Assembly: GCF_018130695.1 (NCBI RefSeq)
Contig: NZ_JAFCJX010000021.1
Span: forward strand, 1 to 64,000
From: Bradyrhizobium jicamae
GTDB taxonomy: Bacteria; Pseudomonadota; Alphaproteobacteria; Rhizobiales; Xanthobacteraceae
DNA length: 64,000 bases
Reading direction: 5' to 3'
Below the pieces are notes generated by a model. The model ran no database searches. It worked only from the letters and a program-made list of their open reading frames with translations, and had not been told where the DNA came from. Below are positions 42,915 to 51,284 of the stretch, in pieces (position 1 is the stretch's first letter; each line of letters starts with the position of its first letter). A program made the position numbers and the translations under genes.

Positions 42915-44897
42915 TCAAACCCGCTTCATGGCAGCGTTAACAACGGCCTCGGCGGTAATGCCGAAGTGCTTGTAAAGCTCCTTCGCCGGGCCGCTTTCGC
43001 CGAAGCCGTGCATGCCGATGAAATCGCCGTCATGGCCGATCACGGCATCCCAGCCCCAGCGCACCGCGGCCTCGACCGCGATCTTGACCGGGGCATTGCC
43101 GATGATCGCCTTCTGGCGCGCTTCCGGCTGCTGCAGCAGCAATTCCAGCGAGGGCACCGAGACCACGCGCGTTGGGATGCCACGCTCGGCGAGCTGTTTC
43201 TGGGCAGCCACGGCGATCTCGACTTCGGAACCGGACGCGAACAATGACACTTTTGCGTCACCGCTGGCTGCGACCAATTCGTAGGCACCGTGGCTGCAGG
43301 GATTGTCGGATGGAGCTGACGTGCGCAGCTGCGGCAGGTTCTGGCGGGTCAGCGCCAGCACGGTCGGGCCGTCGACGCGATTGAGCGCCAGTTCCCAGCA
43401 CTCCGCGGTCTCGATGGAATCGCAGGGGCGGAACACGCGCATGTTGGGCATGGCGCGCAGCGCGGCGAGATGCTCGACCGGCTGGTGGGTCGGGCCGTCC
43501 TCGCCGAGGCCGATCGAGTCGTGCGTCATGACATAGACAACGCCCGCGCCCATCAGCGCCGACAGCCGAATCGCGCCGCGCGCGTAATCGGTGAACACCA
43601 GGAAGGTGGCGCCGTTCGGCGCGAAGCCGCCGTGCAGGAAGATGCCGTTCAGGCACGCGGCCATGCCGTGCTCGCGGATGCCGAAATGGATGAAGCGGCC
43701 CTTCGGCGTCTTCGCGGCGAAAGCTGTCGCCGACTTCGCCTTGTTGTTGTTGGAGCCGGTCAGATCGGCGGAGCCGGCGACGAACTCCAACGGCATTGCC
43801 GCTGCAATCGCCTCGATCGCAGCTTCGGATGATTTGCGCGTGGCGACGTTGAGCGGCGTCTCCAGCAGCGACTTCTTGTGCGCGCGCAGCGCCTTCGCCA
43901 GCGACTGCGGACGCTCGTGGCGCAGGCGGCGCTCGAACTCGGCTTTCTTGCGGGTGCCGAGCTGTGCGAAGACGTCGTTCCATTCCTTGTGCGCAGCCGC
44001 GCCGCGCGCGCCGGCCTCGCGCCAGGCCTTCAGCACGTCGTCCGGCACCGAGAACGGCTCGAGCGAGATGCCGAGCTTCTCCTTGGCGCCCTTCAATTCC
44101 TCGGCGCCGAGCGCTTCGCCATGGGCCTTGGCGGTGCCGGCCCGGGTCGGCGCGCCAAAGCCGATCGTGGTCTTGCAGGCGATCAGCGATGGCTTGCTCG
44201 CCTTCTGCGCCCGCGCGATCGCAGCCGCGATTGCCTGCGGATCATGGCCATCAATGAGTTCAGCAGCCCAGCCGGCCGACTTGAAGCGCTTCACCTGGTC
44301 GACAGAGTCGGCGATCGAGGTCGGGCCGTCGATCGAGATGCCGTTGTCGTCATACAGCACGATCATCTTGTTCAGCCGCCAGTGGCCGGCCATCGCGATC
44401 GCTTCCTGCGAGATGCCTTCCATCAGGTCGCCGTCGGAGGCGAGCACATAGGTGTGGTGGTTGACGATCTTCTTGCCGAACTCGGCGGCCAGCATCTTCT
44501 CTGCCAGCGCCATGCCGACCGCGGTCGCGATGCCCTGGCCGAGCGGGCCGGTGGTGGTCTCGATGCCCTTGGTGCGGAAGTTCTCGGGATGGCCGGGGGT
44601 GAGCGAATCGACCTGGCGGAAATTCTTGATCTGGTCGAGCGTCATGTCCTTGTTGCCGGTCAGGTACAGCAAGGCGTAGAGCAGCATCGAGCCGTGGCCG
44701 GCGGAGAGCACGAAGCGGTCGCGATCGGGCCAGGCCGGATCGGCGGCGTCGTATTTCAGCACCTGGGTGAACAGCACGGTCGCGATGTCGGCCGCGCCCA
44801 TCGGCAGGCCGGGATGGCCGGACTTGGCCTTCTCGACGGCGTCCATGGCGAGGCCACGGATCGCATTGGCCATACGGGTGTGATCGACCTGCGTCAT
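42915..44897 (-). CDS. tkt: Transketolase
   Basis: The 660-residue thiamine-diphosphate enzyme has the N-terminal SGHPGLPMGAADIATVLF, the cofactor motif YVLASDGDLMEGISQEA, and the transketolase signature GGFAPNGATFLVFTDYARGA with following DSIGLGEDGPTHQPVEHL. Length is normal. It transfers two-carbon units in the pentose-phosphate pathway and Calvin cycle. It is the first gene of the tkt-gap-pgk-fba series and divergent from the DUF4164-zapA pair. Confidence 0.97.
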   Translation of the reverse strand: MTQVDHTRMANAIRGLAMDAVEKAKSGHPGLPMGAADIATVLFTQVLKYDAADPAWPDRDRFVLSAGHGSMLLYALLYLTGNKDMTLDQIKNFRQVDSLTPGHPENFRTKGIETTTGPLGQGIATAVGMALAEKMLAAEFGKKIVNHHTYVLASDGDLMEGISQEAIAMAGHWRLNKMIVLYDDNGISIDGPTSIADSVDQVKRFKSAGWAAELIDGHDPQAIAAAIARAQKASKPSLIACKTTIGFGAPTRAGTAKAHGEALGAEELKGAKEKLGISLEPFSVPDDVLKAWREAGARGAAAHKEWNDVFAQLGTRKKAEFERRLRHERPQSLAKALRAHKKSLLETPLNVATRKSSEAAIEAIAAAMPLEFVAGSADLTGSNNNKAKSATAFAAKTPKGRFIHFGIREHGMAACLNGIFLHGGFAPNGATFLVFTDYARGAIRLSALMGAGVVYVMTHDSIGLGEDGPTHQPVEHLAALRAMPNMRVFRPCDSIETAECWELALNRVDGPTVLALTRQNLPQLRTSAPSDNPCSHGAYELVAASGDAKVSLFASGSEVEIAVAAQKQLAERGIPTRVVSVPSLELLLQQPEARQKAIIGNAPVKIAVEAAVRWGWDAVIGHDGDFIGMHGFGESGPAKELYKHFGITAEAVVNAAMKRV

Positions 44898-45377
44898 GAT
44901 GAAAATCCGCCTGAAATGAAGAGCTTGGGGAGCTTACGGAACGGACGGGCAGCCGCGAACCGCGCGCGATGGCTTTTAAGGGGTCGGCGTGGCTTAGCAC
45001 CTCGTTTCCCCGACTCCAAGGCGATCAAACGCCCGAAAACGGGGAAAAGTTGCGCAAAAAGGCCCTGAGTCCTGCCATTTCGATTGCCCGGGAACCGGGC
45101 GCCGGACAAGCCCCTCATGGTGAGGAGCGCGTAGCGCGTCTCGAACCATGAGGCCCCGTCCGGGCCCGCATCCTTCGAGACGCCCGCTTCGCGAGCTCCT
45201 CAGGATGAGGGGTGAGAGCGGTTGTGCCGCAGTGGGACTTGTCCGATAGATCGGTGCATAGCTTTGCGGCGGCGTTGCGCATCGCTCGCTCACCACGTAA
45301 ATTTCGTCTCCTAAACGCTTGCCGAAGCGCCGATTTTGCCCTGCGGCAGGCTCGACCAGGGGTCCGCGCCGCGTCTC
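44898..45377. other. Divergent intergenic region between tkt and DUF4164/zapA
   Basis: These 480 bp contain no convincing gene. They include the palindromic repeat at 45112-45212 and must carry promoters for tkt (minus) and the zapA unit (plus). I could not define promoter boxes. Confidence 0.5.
45112..45212. repeat. Intergenic inverted repeat, family E
   Basis: CCTCATGGTGAGGAGCGCGT...CTCGAACCATGAGG is followed by CATCCTTCGAGACGC...GAGCTCCTCAGGATGAGG. The two halves are inverted relative to each other (GAGGAGC/GCTCCTC and GTCTCGAA/TTCGAGAC). The sequence type is very common between genes in Bradyrhizobium and Rhodopseudomonas. Confidence 0.78.
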
Positions 45378-45698
45378 ATGAGTAATCGTCCCGCCAACGG
45401 GTCAGCAAACGCCGAGCCAGCCGTGGCCGAAATCGACGCCGCCACGCGGCGGCTGATGACGGCGCTGGATGCGTTGGAGAGCGCGGTGGAACGGCGCCGC
45501 GAGGCCGACCGCGACGAGGACGAACTGGCGAGCCGCATCCACGCGCTCGGCACCGACCGTGCGCGGCTCGCCGACGAGCTCGACGGCTCCCTGGTCAAGA
45601 CGCGACGGCTCGAGCGCGTCAATCGCGAGATCGCGGACAAGCTCGATACGGCGATCGGCACCATCCGCGCCGTGCTCGATGCGGAGAACAGCAAATGA
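45378..45698 (+). CDS. DUF4164 coiled-coil protein
   Basis: The 106-residue protein is almost wholly coiled coil (AEIDAATRRLMTALDALESA through DKLDTAIGTIRAVLD). The DUF4164 family is regularly found directly before zapA in Hyphomicrobiales, suggesting a linked cell-division role. The start ATG at 45378 is preferred to the frame opening at 45336. Its stop overlaps the zapA start by 4 bp (ATGA), so translation is coupled. Confidence 0.82.
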   Translation: MSNRPANGSANAEPAVAEIDAATRRLMTALDALESAVERRREADRDEDELASRIHALGTDRARLADELDGSLVKTRRLERVNREIADKLDTAIGTIRAVLDAENSK

Positions 45699-46078
45699 GC
45701 CACATCAACGTCACCATCAACGGCCGGCAATACCGGATGGCCTGCGAGGAAGGCCAGGAGGTGCGCCTGCTCAAGCTCGCAGAGAATCTCGAAGCGCGCG
45801 TCGAGTCCTTGCGCGGAAAATTCGGCGAGATCGGCGACGCGCGTCTCACGGTGATGGCCGCACTCACCGCCTGCGACGAGCTGCTCGATGCCGGCAATCG
45901 CATCCGCACCCTGGAGGAAGAGCTCGAGACGCTGCGCAGCGCGCGCGTGGCCGCCGCGGATCGTGCGCGGCAGACGCAGGTTGCAGTGTCGGCTGCGCTC
46001 AATGCTGCCGCCGAGCGGATCGAGCGGACGACGCAGACGCTGAACAGGACGATCGGCGGCGGGATCGCGATCGGGTGA
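45695..46078 (+). CDS. zapA: Cell division protein ZapA
   Basis: The 127-residue protein begins MSHINVTINGRQYRMACEEG, the ZapA N-terminal beta-hairpin domain, followed by helices and a coiled coil (VRLLKLAENLEARVESLRGK, then ALTACDELLDAGNRIRTLEE). It crosslinks FtsZ filaments at the Z ring. It is coupled to the DUF4164 gene. In many proteobacteria ssrS and a 5-formyl-THF cyclo-ligase gene follow directly; here they lie about 5.2 kb further on. Confidence 0.92.
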   Translation: MSHINVTINGRQYRMACEEGQEVRLLKLAENLEARVESLRGKFGEIGDARLTVMAALTACDELLDAGNRIRTLEEELETLRSARVAAADRARQTQVAVSAALNAAAERIERTTQTLNRTIGGGIAIG

Positions 46079-46130
46079 GGCGTGGAGAGCATCGGAAGAG
46101 AGGGCTGCGACCGAGGATGCTTCCGACATC

Positions 46131-46787
46131 ATGCCAGTCGAACTGACCAGAGAGATCATCGAGAAGGCCTTCGATGAGGTCGGTCGATTGGCGGCCGAGC
46201 GCGGCATCGTTGTCGAGATCGCGGTCTATGGTGGCTCCTGCCTGATCCTCGCCAGCGATATCCGCACCGCCTCTGGCGACGTCGATGCGGTTTTTCTGGT
46301 CGAGGCCAAAGCGACCAGGGAGATCGCCGACCAGGTGGCTGTGCGTCTGGGATTGCCTCAGGAATGGATCAACGAGGGTGTCAAGCGTATGGCGCCGCCG
46401 CCCGGCGATCCTCAACCGAACCTGATCCTGGCGGGAGAGTATCCTCGGACAACGAACTCGATCGTCGGTCTCCGGGTCCACCTGCCGCCGCCGGCCTACA
46501 TGCTGGCCATGAAGATCCTGGCCAATCGCCTCGTGGCGGACATTGAGAAGGTCGAGAGCGATTTGAAGGACGCGGTCGCCCTCATGAAGGTCACGAAAAT
46601 GACCACCGAGCAGCAACTCGTCGATCTCCTCAAGGAGTGCTACCCTAACCTCCCGGGCATCGCCGTTCCGACGGTGTATCCGCGGATCAGGGTGAAGATC
46701 GAGACGCTGCTCGATGAGTACCGGAGAACCGAAAATGAGCCTCACCCGACCTGGCACGCTGGCACAGGTCCTGCTGTTCGTCCGTGA
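46131..46787 (+). CDS. Nucleotidyltransferase-fold protein (DUF6036-like)
   Basis: The 218-residue protein has a minimal nucleotidyltransferase core: IAVYGGSCLILASDIRTASG followed by DVDAVFLVEA, giving the GGS and DxD motifs, with a later region (PPAYMLAMKILANRLVADIE and TEQQLVDLLKECYP) of the AbiEii/DUF6036 kind. Relatives act as toxins in toxin-antitoxin or abortive-infection modules, or modify nucleic acids; activity here is inferred. It starts 52 bp after zapA. The next gene overlaps its 3' end by 53 bp, suggesting a coupled two-gene unit. Confidence 0.68.
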   Translation: MPVELTREIIEKAFDEVGRLAAERGIVVEIAVYGGSCLILASDIRTASGDVDAVFLVEAKATREIADQVAVRLGLPQEWINEGVKRMAPPPGDPQPNLILAGEYPRTTNSIVGLRVHLPPPAYMLAMKILANRLVADIEKVESDLKDAVALMKVTKMTTEQQLVDLLKECYPNLPGIAVPTVYPRIRVKIETLLDEYRRTENEPHPTWHAGTGPAVRP

Positions 46788-47232
46788 TGGCGAGAAGTTC
46801 AGGTTCTGCATCGCCGGCTTCCTCGACGAGTTCTACGGAGACGTGTCCGATCGATCGCGCGCGGCGCGTATCGCGGACGATCCCGGGCTAACGGGTGATC
46901 CGAAGACGAACGCGCTGCTGGGGGCGATCGGAGAGCATCTTTCGATCCGATGGAATTTGGGACCTGCCCCGACATGGACCTGCCAGCCCGAGCGCTTTCT
47001 CGGCAGGCCATGGTTCATGGGGCACGAACGGATGAAGGGTTTCCTGCTCGCGGAAAGCCCGCTGGCGTTTCGGCGCCGGTTCATCTTCACGGAAGCTGAG
47101 CCGCTTCGCCGGGCGAGCATGCCGAGGGACGGCCGCTGGTGGGCTTATGAAACCATCCGTACCGGACTGACCCCCACCGCCGAAGAGCAGGCGGAACTTG
47201 ACGAGCCGCATTCGCCGGCCCTGACGGGATGA
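46735..47232 (+). CDS. Unrecognised protein coupled to the nucleotidyltransferase
   Basis: From the ATG at 46735 (GGAG upstream) the product is 165 residues, beginning MSLTRPGTLAQVLLFVRDGE. No signal peptide or helix-turn-helix stands out; it contains FCIAGFLDEFYGDVSD, an acidic stretch, and several Trp/Phe-rich segments (TWTCQPERFLGRPWFMG). The family is unknown. It overlaps the nucleotidyltransferase gene by 53 bp in another frame, so the two are probably expressed together. A partner or antidote role is speculation. Confidence 0.6.
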   Translation: MSLTRPGTLAQVLLFVRDGEKFRFCIAGFLDEFYGDVSDRSRAARIADDPGLTGDPKTNALLGAIGEHLSIRWNLGPAPTWTCQPERFLGRPWFMGHERMKGFLLAESPLAFRRRFIFTEAEPLRRASMPRDGRWWAYETIRTGLTPTAEEQAELDEPHSPALTG

Positions 47233-47320
47233 CGAGCCGGCGAAGACTAAACGTCTTGCCGGGGACGCCGGGTCTGAGGCCTAATCCGCGCGTCTTGGAA
47301 GCAACCCGTGGGAGCGAATA

Positions 47321-47659
47321 ATGCCTGCTTACATGATTGCTTTGAACCGAAGCGTGCATGACCTCCAAAAGCTCGAAGCCTATTGGAAGGCGGCCGGTCC
47401 GACATTCGAAGGGCGGGACGCCAAGCCTCTCTCCAGCTATACGCAGGTCACGCCGCTGGAAATGATGGGGCCTCTCGAAGGGGTCGTCCTGATCGAGTTT
47501 CCCGATGTTGCGGCAGCCAAGGCTTGGTACGAAAGTCCCGCGTATCAGCAGGCAAAGCGGCACAGGGAAGGCGCAGCGGATACCGAGTTCTTCATTATTG
47601 ATGGCGGCAGGGTCCCCGCTGAAGAGCGCCTGCCGCACATCCGAAACCGGAAGGCCTGA
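47321..47659 (+). CDS. DUF1330 family protein
   Basis: The 112-residue protein is a DUF1330 ferredoxin-like (dimeric alpha-beta barrel) domain: MPAYMIALNRSVHDLQKLEA, LEGVVLIEFPDVAAAKAWYE, SPAYQQAKRHREGAADTEFF and a final IIDGG. Members are small cytoplasmic proteins with no agreed function, possibly enzymes of the ABM/EthD type. It lies 88 bp after the previous gene. It is slightly longer than many members owing to its C-terminal tail. Confidence 0.88.
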   Translation: MPAYMIALNRSVHDLQKLEAYWKAAGPTFEGRDAKPLSSYTQVTPLEMMGPLEGVVLIEFPDVAAAKAWYESPAYQQAKRHREGAADTEFFIIDGGRVPAEERLPHIRNRKA

Positions 47660-47763
47660 GATTGCGGTGCAGTGCACTCAACTCGCCGAGTGCACTCTCC
47701 TGATCAAGTGCACTCGCTCCGGAAGTCGCGTGCACGCGCCGCTGTCTGCTTGCGATCGCCGGA

Positions 47764-48060
47764 TCAAACCGCGTCCTTGGCGACCTTCAGCGGCGAGGCC
47801 TTGACCGACTTGCTCGCCGGCTTGGCCGCAAACTGCATCGGCTCCTTGGTGAAGGGATTCACGCCCATGCGGGCTTCGGTCGCAGGCTTGTTCACCACCG
47901 ACATCTTCACGAAGCCGGGAATGACGAATTCGCCGGATTCGTTGAGCTCCTTGTATCCGACGGTCGCCATGTACTCGATGACCGACTTCACGTCGTTCTT
48001 CGAAAGCTGCGTGCCCTCGGCAATTGCATCGATCAATTGGGTCTTGGTCATCTTCGCCAT
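47764..48060 (-). CDS. HU-family DNA-binding protein
   Basis: The 98-residue protein matches HU/IHF: MAKMTKTQLIDAIAEGTQLS, helix KNDVKSVIEYMATVGYKEL, strand SGEFVIPGFVKMSVVNKPAT and the arm ARMGVNPFTKEPMQFAAKP. The arm keeps the intercalating proline (NP) but differs from classical HU in its arginines (ARMGVNP for ARxGRNP). The tail is lysine-rich. It should bind and bend DNA as a nucleoid-associated protein. It is convergent with the DUF1330 gene. Confidence 0.88.
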   Translation of the reverse strand: MAKMTKTQLIDAIAEGTQLSKNDVKSVIEYMATVGYKELNESGEFVIPGFVKMSVVNKPATEARMGVNPFTKEPMQFAAKPASKSVKASPLKVAKDAV

Positions 48061-48362
48061 GTCTGGAATCCTTTGAATGGGCTTGCGCGTGAGCTGCGAT
48101 GCAGCTCTGCCTGGGAAGCGGTCATACGACGCAGCGCGCTTCTGTTCATGCCTTTGGCCATGAAGCGACCGGGCTTAGAACCTATCGAGACCAGAAATGC
48201 AAGCCGCAGTCCGGCCAATTTCGATGACGGTGCACACAATGCGACTGTCGCGCGCGAGTGTCGGTGGACCGGTCGCAGCATTGAAACTACCCCTGATTGC
48301 GTGCAGTTTGTGGCGAGTGTATCGTCCACAGCCTTTACTTTGCTTCATTTGGAGGAAGAGGA
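48061..48362. other. Intergenic region
   Basis: These 302 bp separate the HU-like gene (minus) from the small secreted protein gene (plus). They contain no convincing gene or repeat. Promoters for both are expected here but none could be defined. Confidence 0.4.
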
Positions 48363-48614
48363 ATGAGAGCGCTTTGTGTTGCGGCCATGGTGGCGATCTT
48401 TGCAACGTCTTGGGCTGCGGCTGCCCCACTCTACGAATGTGGAGGCGATCCTGCTTGCCAGGCCAAGCGGGACAGGATGTCTCGGTCGACCTACAGCAAG
48501 AACATCAAGCGCTGCGTGGCATCAGCGGGTGCCACGATGGAGCAGTGGGTTGCCCATGCAGTGCCGAGACCACAGGCCGATAAGGTTCGAGCTTGCTTGA
48601 CCGCGAACAACTAG
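48363..48614 (+). CDS. Small secreted protein with four cysteines
   Basis: The 83-residue product has a signal peptide (MRALCVAAMVAIFATSWAAA) and a mature part with four cysteines (YECGGDPAC, KRCVASAG, VRACLTANN). A strong GGAGGAAGAGG lies just before the ATG at 48363. No family is recognised. Periplasmic location is inferred. It resembles the small cysteine-bearing exported proteins elsewhere in the window but is not clearly homologous to them. Confidence 0.65.
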   Translation: MRALCVAAMVAIFATSWAAAAPLYECGGDPACQAKRDRMSRSTYSKNIKRCVASAGATMEQWVAHAVPRPQADKVRACLTANN

Positions 48615-48687
48615 CTTTAGGTTTCTCGGAGACCGAGGCGCCGCAGCCGGGGAATTGCGGTGACCGTGCTGCACTCAATTGCTCCGC

Positions 48688-49311
48688 TCACCGTCCCGCA
48701 ACGCTCTCCCCACGCACCGCCCCCCGCCTGATCCGCACCGCTAGCCCAGCCAGCACCCTCATCGCCGCCACCAGCACCAGCGCGCAAAGCGCCACTTTGG
48801 AGACCGTCTCCATCGTCCCCTCGATCAGAACGGCATGGGCTGCGCTGCCGACCACGATCACGATCGCAAGCCCCATATGGGCGATGCGCCATCGTCGCAG
48901 TCCCAGTCGCCGGCGGAAGATCGCCAGCAGCGCCACCGCGAAGATCGCCCACATCGCGGTGACGCCGAACGGCGAGAACGGCGTCGGCGATGTGTAGGTC
49001 AGCGCGTCGATCATGTCGGGCGGGCTGGTGATCCAGAGGCCGGCGACGTGGAGCGCGATCGCGACCACAATCGCGCCGCCGGTCCAGTGATGCACGCGGC
49101 GGCCGCGATAGGCCGACAGGCCCGGCAGGTATCCGGCAATCAGCAGGGGCTGCACCAGCATCAAGCCCAGCGCGACGATCCCGGCGAAGCCGGCGATGAT
49201 ATAGACCGGGCCGCGCCAGGCGAGCTGCTCGCTCACAGCTGCCAGCGCGATCGGCACGCCAATGGCGGTCGCGAGGGCGATCCAGATCAGGGCCGCCCGG
49301 GCCGATCTCAT
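48688..49311 (-). CDS. Ferric-reductase-like haem membrane protein
   Basis: The 207-residue protein has five to six membrane helices. Two pairs of histidines spaced by about 13 residues (RRVHHWTGGAIVVAIALHV and WRIAHMGLAIVIVVGSAAH) fit bis-haem coordination in a ferric-reductase/cytochrome b561-like core. No flavin domain is fused. It lies 20 bp after a Tat-exported dioxygenase-like gene on the same strand, so it may pass electrons to or from that periplasmic partner (inference). Confidence 0.75.
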   Translation of the reverse strand: MRSARAALIWIALATAIGVPIALAAVSEQLAWRGPVYIIAGFAGIVALGLMLVQPLLIAGYLPGLSAYRGRRVHHWTGGAIVVAIALHVAGLWITSPPDMIDALTYTSPTPFSPFGVTAMWAIFAVALLAIFRRRLGLRRWRIAHMGLAIVIVVGSAAHAVLIEGTMETVSKVALCALVLVAAMRVLAGLAVRIRRGAVRGESVAGR

Positions 49312-49331
49312 TCTCTACATTCCCGATTTGG

Positions 49332-49820
49332 TCAGGCTGGTCCGAGGACGAAATGCGCCTCCAGGCTGGTCTCCTTCGGGCTCTTCATCACCGGCCGCAG
49401 GAAGACGGTTTTGAACTCGCCGCTGTCATAGGCGAGGTGGCCATGCGGCTGGCCGAAGATCGGGATGATCTGCGGCATCTCGAGCCGGAATTTCCCGTCC
49501 TTGTCGGTCAGCGTGGCGCCGTGGCTCTGCGGCTCGTGCTCCTGTCCCTCGACCGTGTGGGCCCAGATCTGGATGCGCTGCCCGGCGAGCGGCGCCCCGT
49601 CGCCGGCGCGGCGCACGGTGCCGCTCATCCAGAAGCCGCCCTTGCCGATCCGCTCCACGATCGCCGCGCCCTTGCGATAGTTGTTGGCCCCGCCCGTCAT
49701 CGTCTCCGTTGGCGCGAGGCCCTCCGCGCGGGCCGGCAGCAGCAGCCCGGAGACGCCGCCTGCCATCACGAGGCCGCCGGCGGTGAGGAGGGTGCGGCGG
49801 TTGAAGACGATCTGGGTCAT
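49332..49820 (-). CDS. Tat-exported intradiol-dioxygenase-like protein
   Basis: The 162-residue protein has a twin-arginine signal (FNRRTLLTAGGLVMAGGVSG) and a beta-sandwich resembling intradiol dioxygenases: GTVRRAGDGAPLAGQRIQIW, ATLTDKDGKFRLEMP, then IIPIFGQPHGHLAYDSGEF. Only some of the Tyr/Tyr/His/His iron ligands can be seen, so catalysis is uncertain. The ATG at 49820 has AGGAGG at 6-bp spacing, better than the ATG at 49826. It is followed 20 bp later by the haem membrane protein, forming a two-gene unit. Confidence 0.7.
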   Translation of the reverse strand: MTQIVFNRRTLLTAGGLVMAGGVSGLLLPARAEGLAPTETMTGGANNYRKGAAIVERIGKGGFWMSGTVRRAGDGAPLAGQRIQIWAHTVEGQEHEPQSHGATLTDKDGKFRLEMPQIIPIFGQPHGHLAYDSGEFKTVFLRPVMKSPKETSLEAHFVLGPA

Positions 49821-50149
49821 GTGCATTCCTCCTGGCGAGGCGGACTTGCTTCAGGCTGAGGCTACAACAACGCGCGTGATCCGCCCAGTTGGGGAGGGGG
49901 CGAGATCGCCTGCAATAACAGTGTTGTGAGGTGCGACGGGCGCTCGACCGGCGGCGCCGATGGATGGTCCGGTGCCCCTGAATTGTTCACCTTGGCGGTG
50001 GCGGCTATGCATCGGCCACCATGTGTCTATGCATGTCCATTGGAGAAATCTTTCTTACCTTCAGTCGCCAAGCTGAAAAATTTCCGCTAGGAGTTGTATT
50101 GTAACGTCTTGCAATGGGACGGCACCTCCGTCCTCGGAAGGACATGGTC
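49821..50149. other. Divergent intergenic region
   Basis: These 329 bp lie between the Tat-exported gene (minus) and a secreted-protein gene (plus). The stretch around 50035-50110 is AT-richer and probably holds the plus-strand promoter. No repeat or RNA gene seen. Confidence 0.4.
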
Positions 50150-50716
50150 ATGAGATCGTCGTCACGCTTTCTCGCGCCCTCTGCTGCCGTTGTCTTGTCA
50201 ATCGTCATGCTGTGCGCTCCGGCCGCATCGCAGATCCCGACCGGCCCCGCCAGCACGCTTCCCCCCGTTTCGATCGACGCGCCAAAGCAGGCGGCAAGGC
50301 CGCATCGGGCGGAGCCGGTGGTCGGCACCACGGCATCGCGCCGGCCATCGATAGCCGCGCGAACAACCGCTCGAACGTCACCGGCCACGACAGAAGCAAT
50401 CATGGCAGGGCCAGGTACAGCGAAAGACAAGCTTGGCAGGCTGGAGAAAATCAGCAGCAATTGCAACGGCGGCTGCGAGTCGAGCCTCCCGCACGGCAAG
50501 GACCCCTGGGTCGGGTGCAGCGGGGCGTGGGGCGACAGCACAACCATGCCTTTCTCGACAACGTGCAGGGACAACCTCACCTACAATTCCTTCGCGTCTT
50601 GCGCCGAGACCAAAATTTTCCTGGGTGAGAACCGAAACAAGGCCTGGTGGCTTTGCAGCAGCCTGCTGGCCGGCGGGAAGTTCAAGGTCGCTGATCTGAA
50701 GCGGTCACGACGGTAG
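50150..50716 (+). CDS. Hypothetical secreted protein
   Basis: The 188-residue product has a signal peptide (SRFLAPSAAVVLSIVMLCAP, cleavage near AAS-Q), a disordered Pro/Ala/Thr/Arg-rich region (about 30-85), and a compact C-terminal part with six cysteines (SNCNGGCES, VGCSGAWG, TTCRDN, ASCAETK, WLCSS). No family recognised. An ATG at 50144 two codons earlier is an alternative. The disulfide-stabilised C-terminal domain is probably the functional part (inference). Confidence 0.55.
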   Translation: MRSSSRFLAPSAAVVLSIVMLCAPAASQIPTGPASTLPPVSIDAPKQAARPHRAEPVVGTTASRRPSIAARTTARTSPATTEAIMAGPGTAKDKLGRLEKISSNCNGGCESSLPHGKDPWVGCSGAWGDSTTMPFSTTCRDNLTYNSFASCAETKIFLGENRNKAWWLCSSLLAGGKFKVADLKRSRR

Positions 50717-50723
50717 TTCAGGC

Positions 50724-50808
50724 CGTAGGGCGGATTAGCGAAGCGTAATCCGCCATCTTTGCGGGGGCACGTATTGGCGGATTACGCCTTCGGCTAATCC
50801 GCCCTACG
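50724..50808. repeat. Intergenic inverted repeat, family B
   Basis: CGTAGGGCGGATTAGCGAAG at the left and CGGCTAATCCGCCCTACG at the right form long inverted arms (GTAGGGCGGATTAGC with GCTAATCCGCCCTAC), including inner TAATCCGCC/GGCGGATTA. It follows the secreted-protein gene. Confidence 0.8.
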
Positions 50809-51053
50809 GCGCTACGGGCATTCGTCGTTCCATGGGCAAAATCCTTTTCAGAAATTTTCTTCAGCCGTAAAGCCATCGCGCAGGGAAGGCCGGATGCCTC
50901 CGCCGAACCTGTATGCTCGTGCGCGCACTTCTTCTGTGCACATGGCGCACGGGACCGCGGGTGCGGCGTGCACCCGGTCTTCCCTGCGCCCTCGCTAACG
51001 AGATGGAAAACTCGGGCAGATCATGTCGCGAGACTGCGGATGCATATTTCAAT

Positions 51054-51152
51054 GTCATCCCCGCGAATGCGGGGATCCAGTACGCCGCGGCCCATCGATC
51101 TGATCACAACCGTCTCTGGAATACTGGATCACCCGCATGCGCGGGTGATGAC
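51054..51152. repeat. Intergenic inverted repeat, family F
   Basis: GTCATCCCCGCGAATGCGGG with GATCCAGTA at its inner end faces TACTGGATC followed by ACCCGCATGCGCGGGTGATG. Each arm is itself a hairpin (CCCCGCGAATGCGGGG; CACCCGCATGCGCGGGTG). It lies about 130 bp before the 6S RNA candidate. Confidence 0.78.
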
Positions 51153-51284
51153 ACCGCGCTTAGCCATATGGGCCCTGGCCTTCGCCAAGGCGACGGCAAC
51201 CCCGCGCCGACTTGCGCACAACGCCCGACCGAAACGGTCCCCTTACCGCTGGCGGAACCGACCCATCGTCGCTACATTGTCCCC

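Noticed and set aside
50717..51284. Short repeated palindromes examined as a possible CRISPR array
   Set aside because: The two elements are different sequences, not regularly spaced direct repeats, and there are no cas genes.
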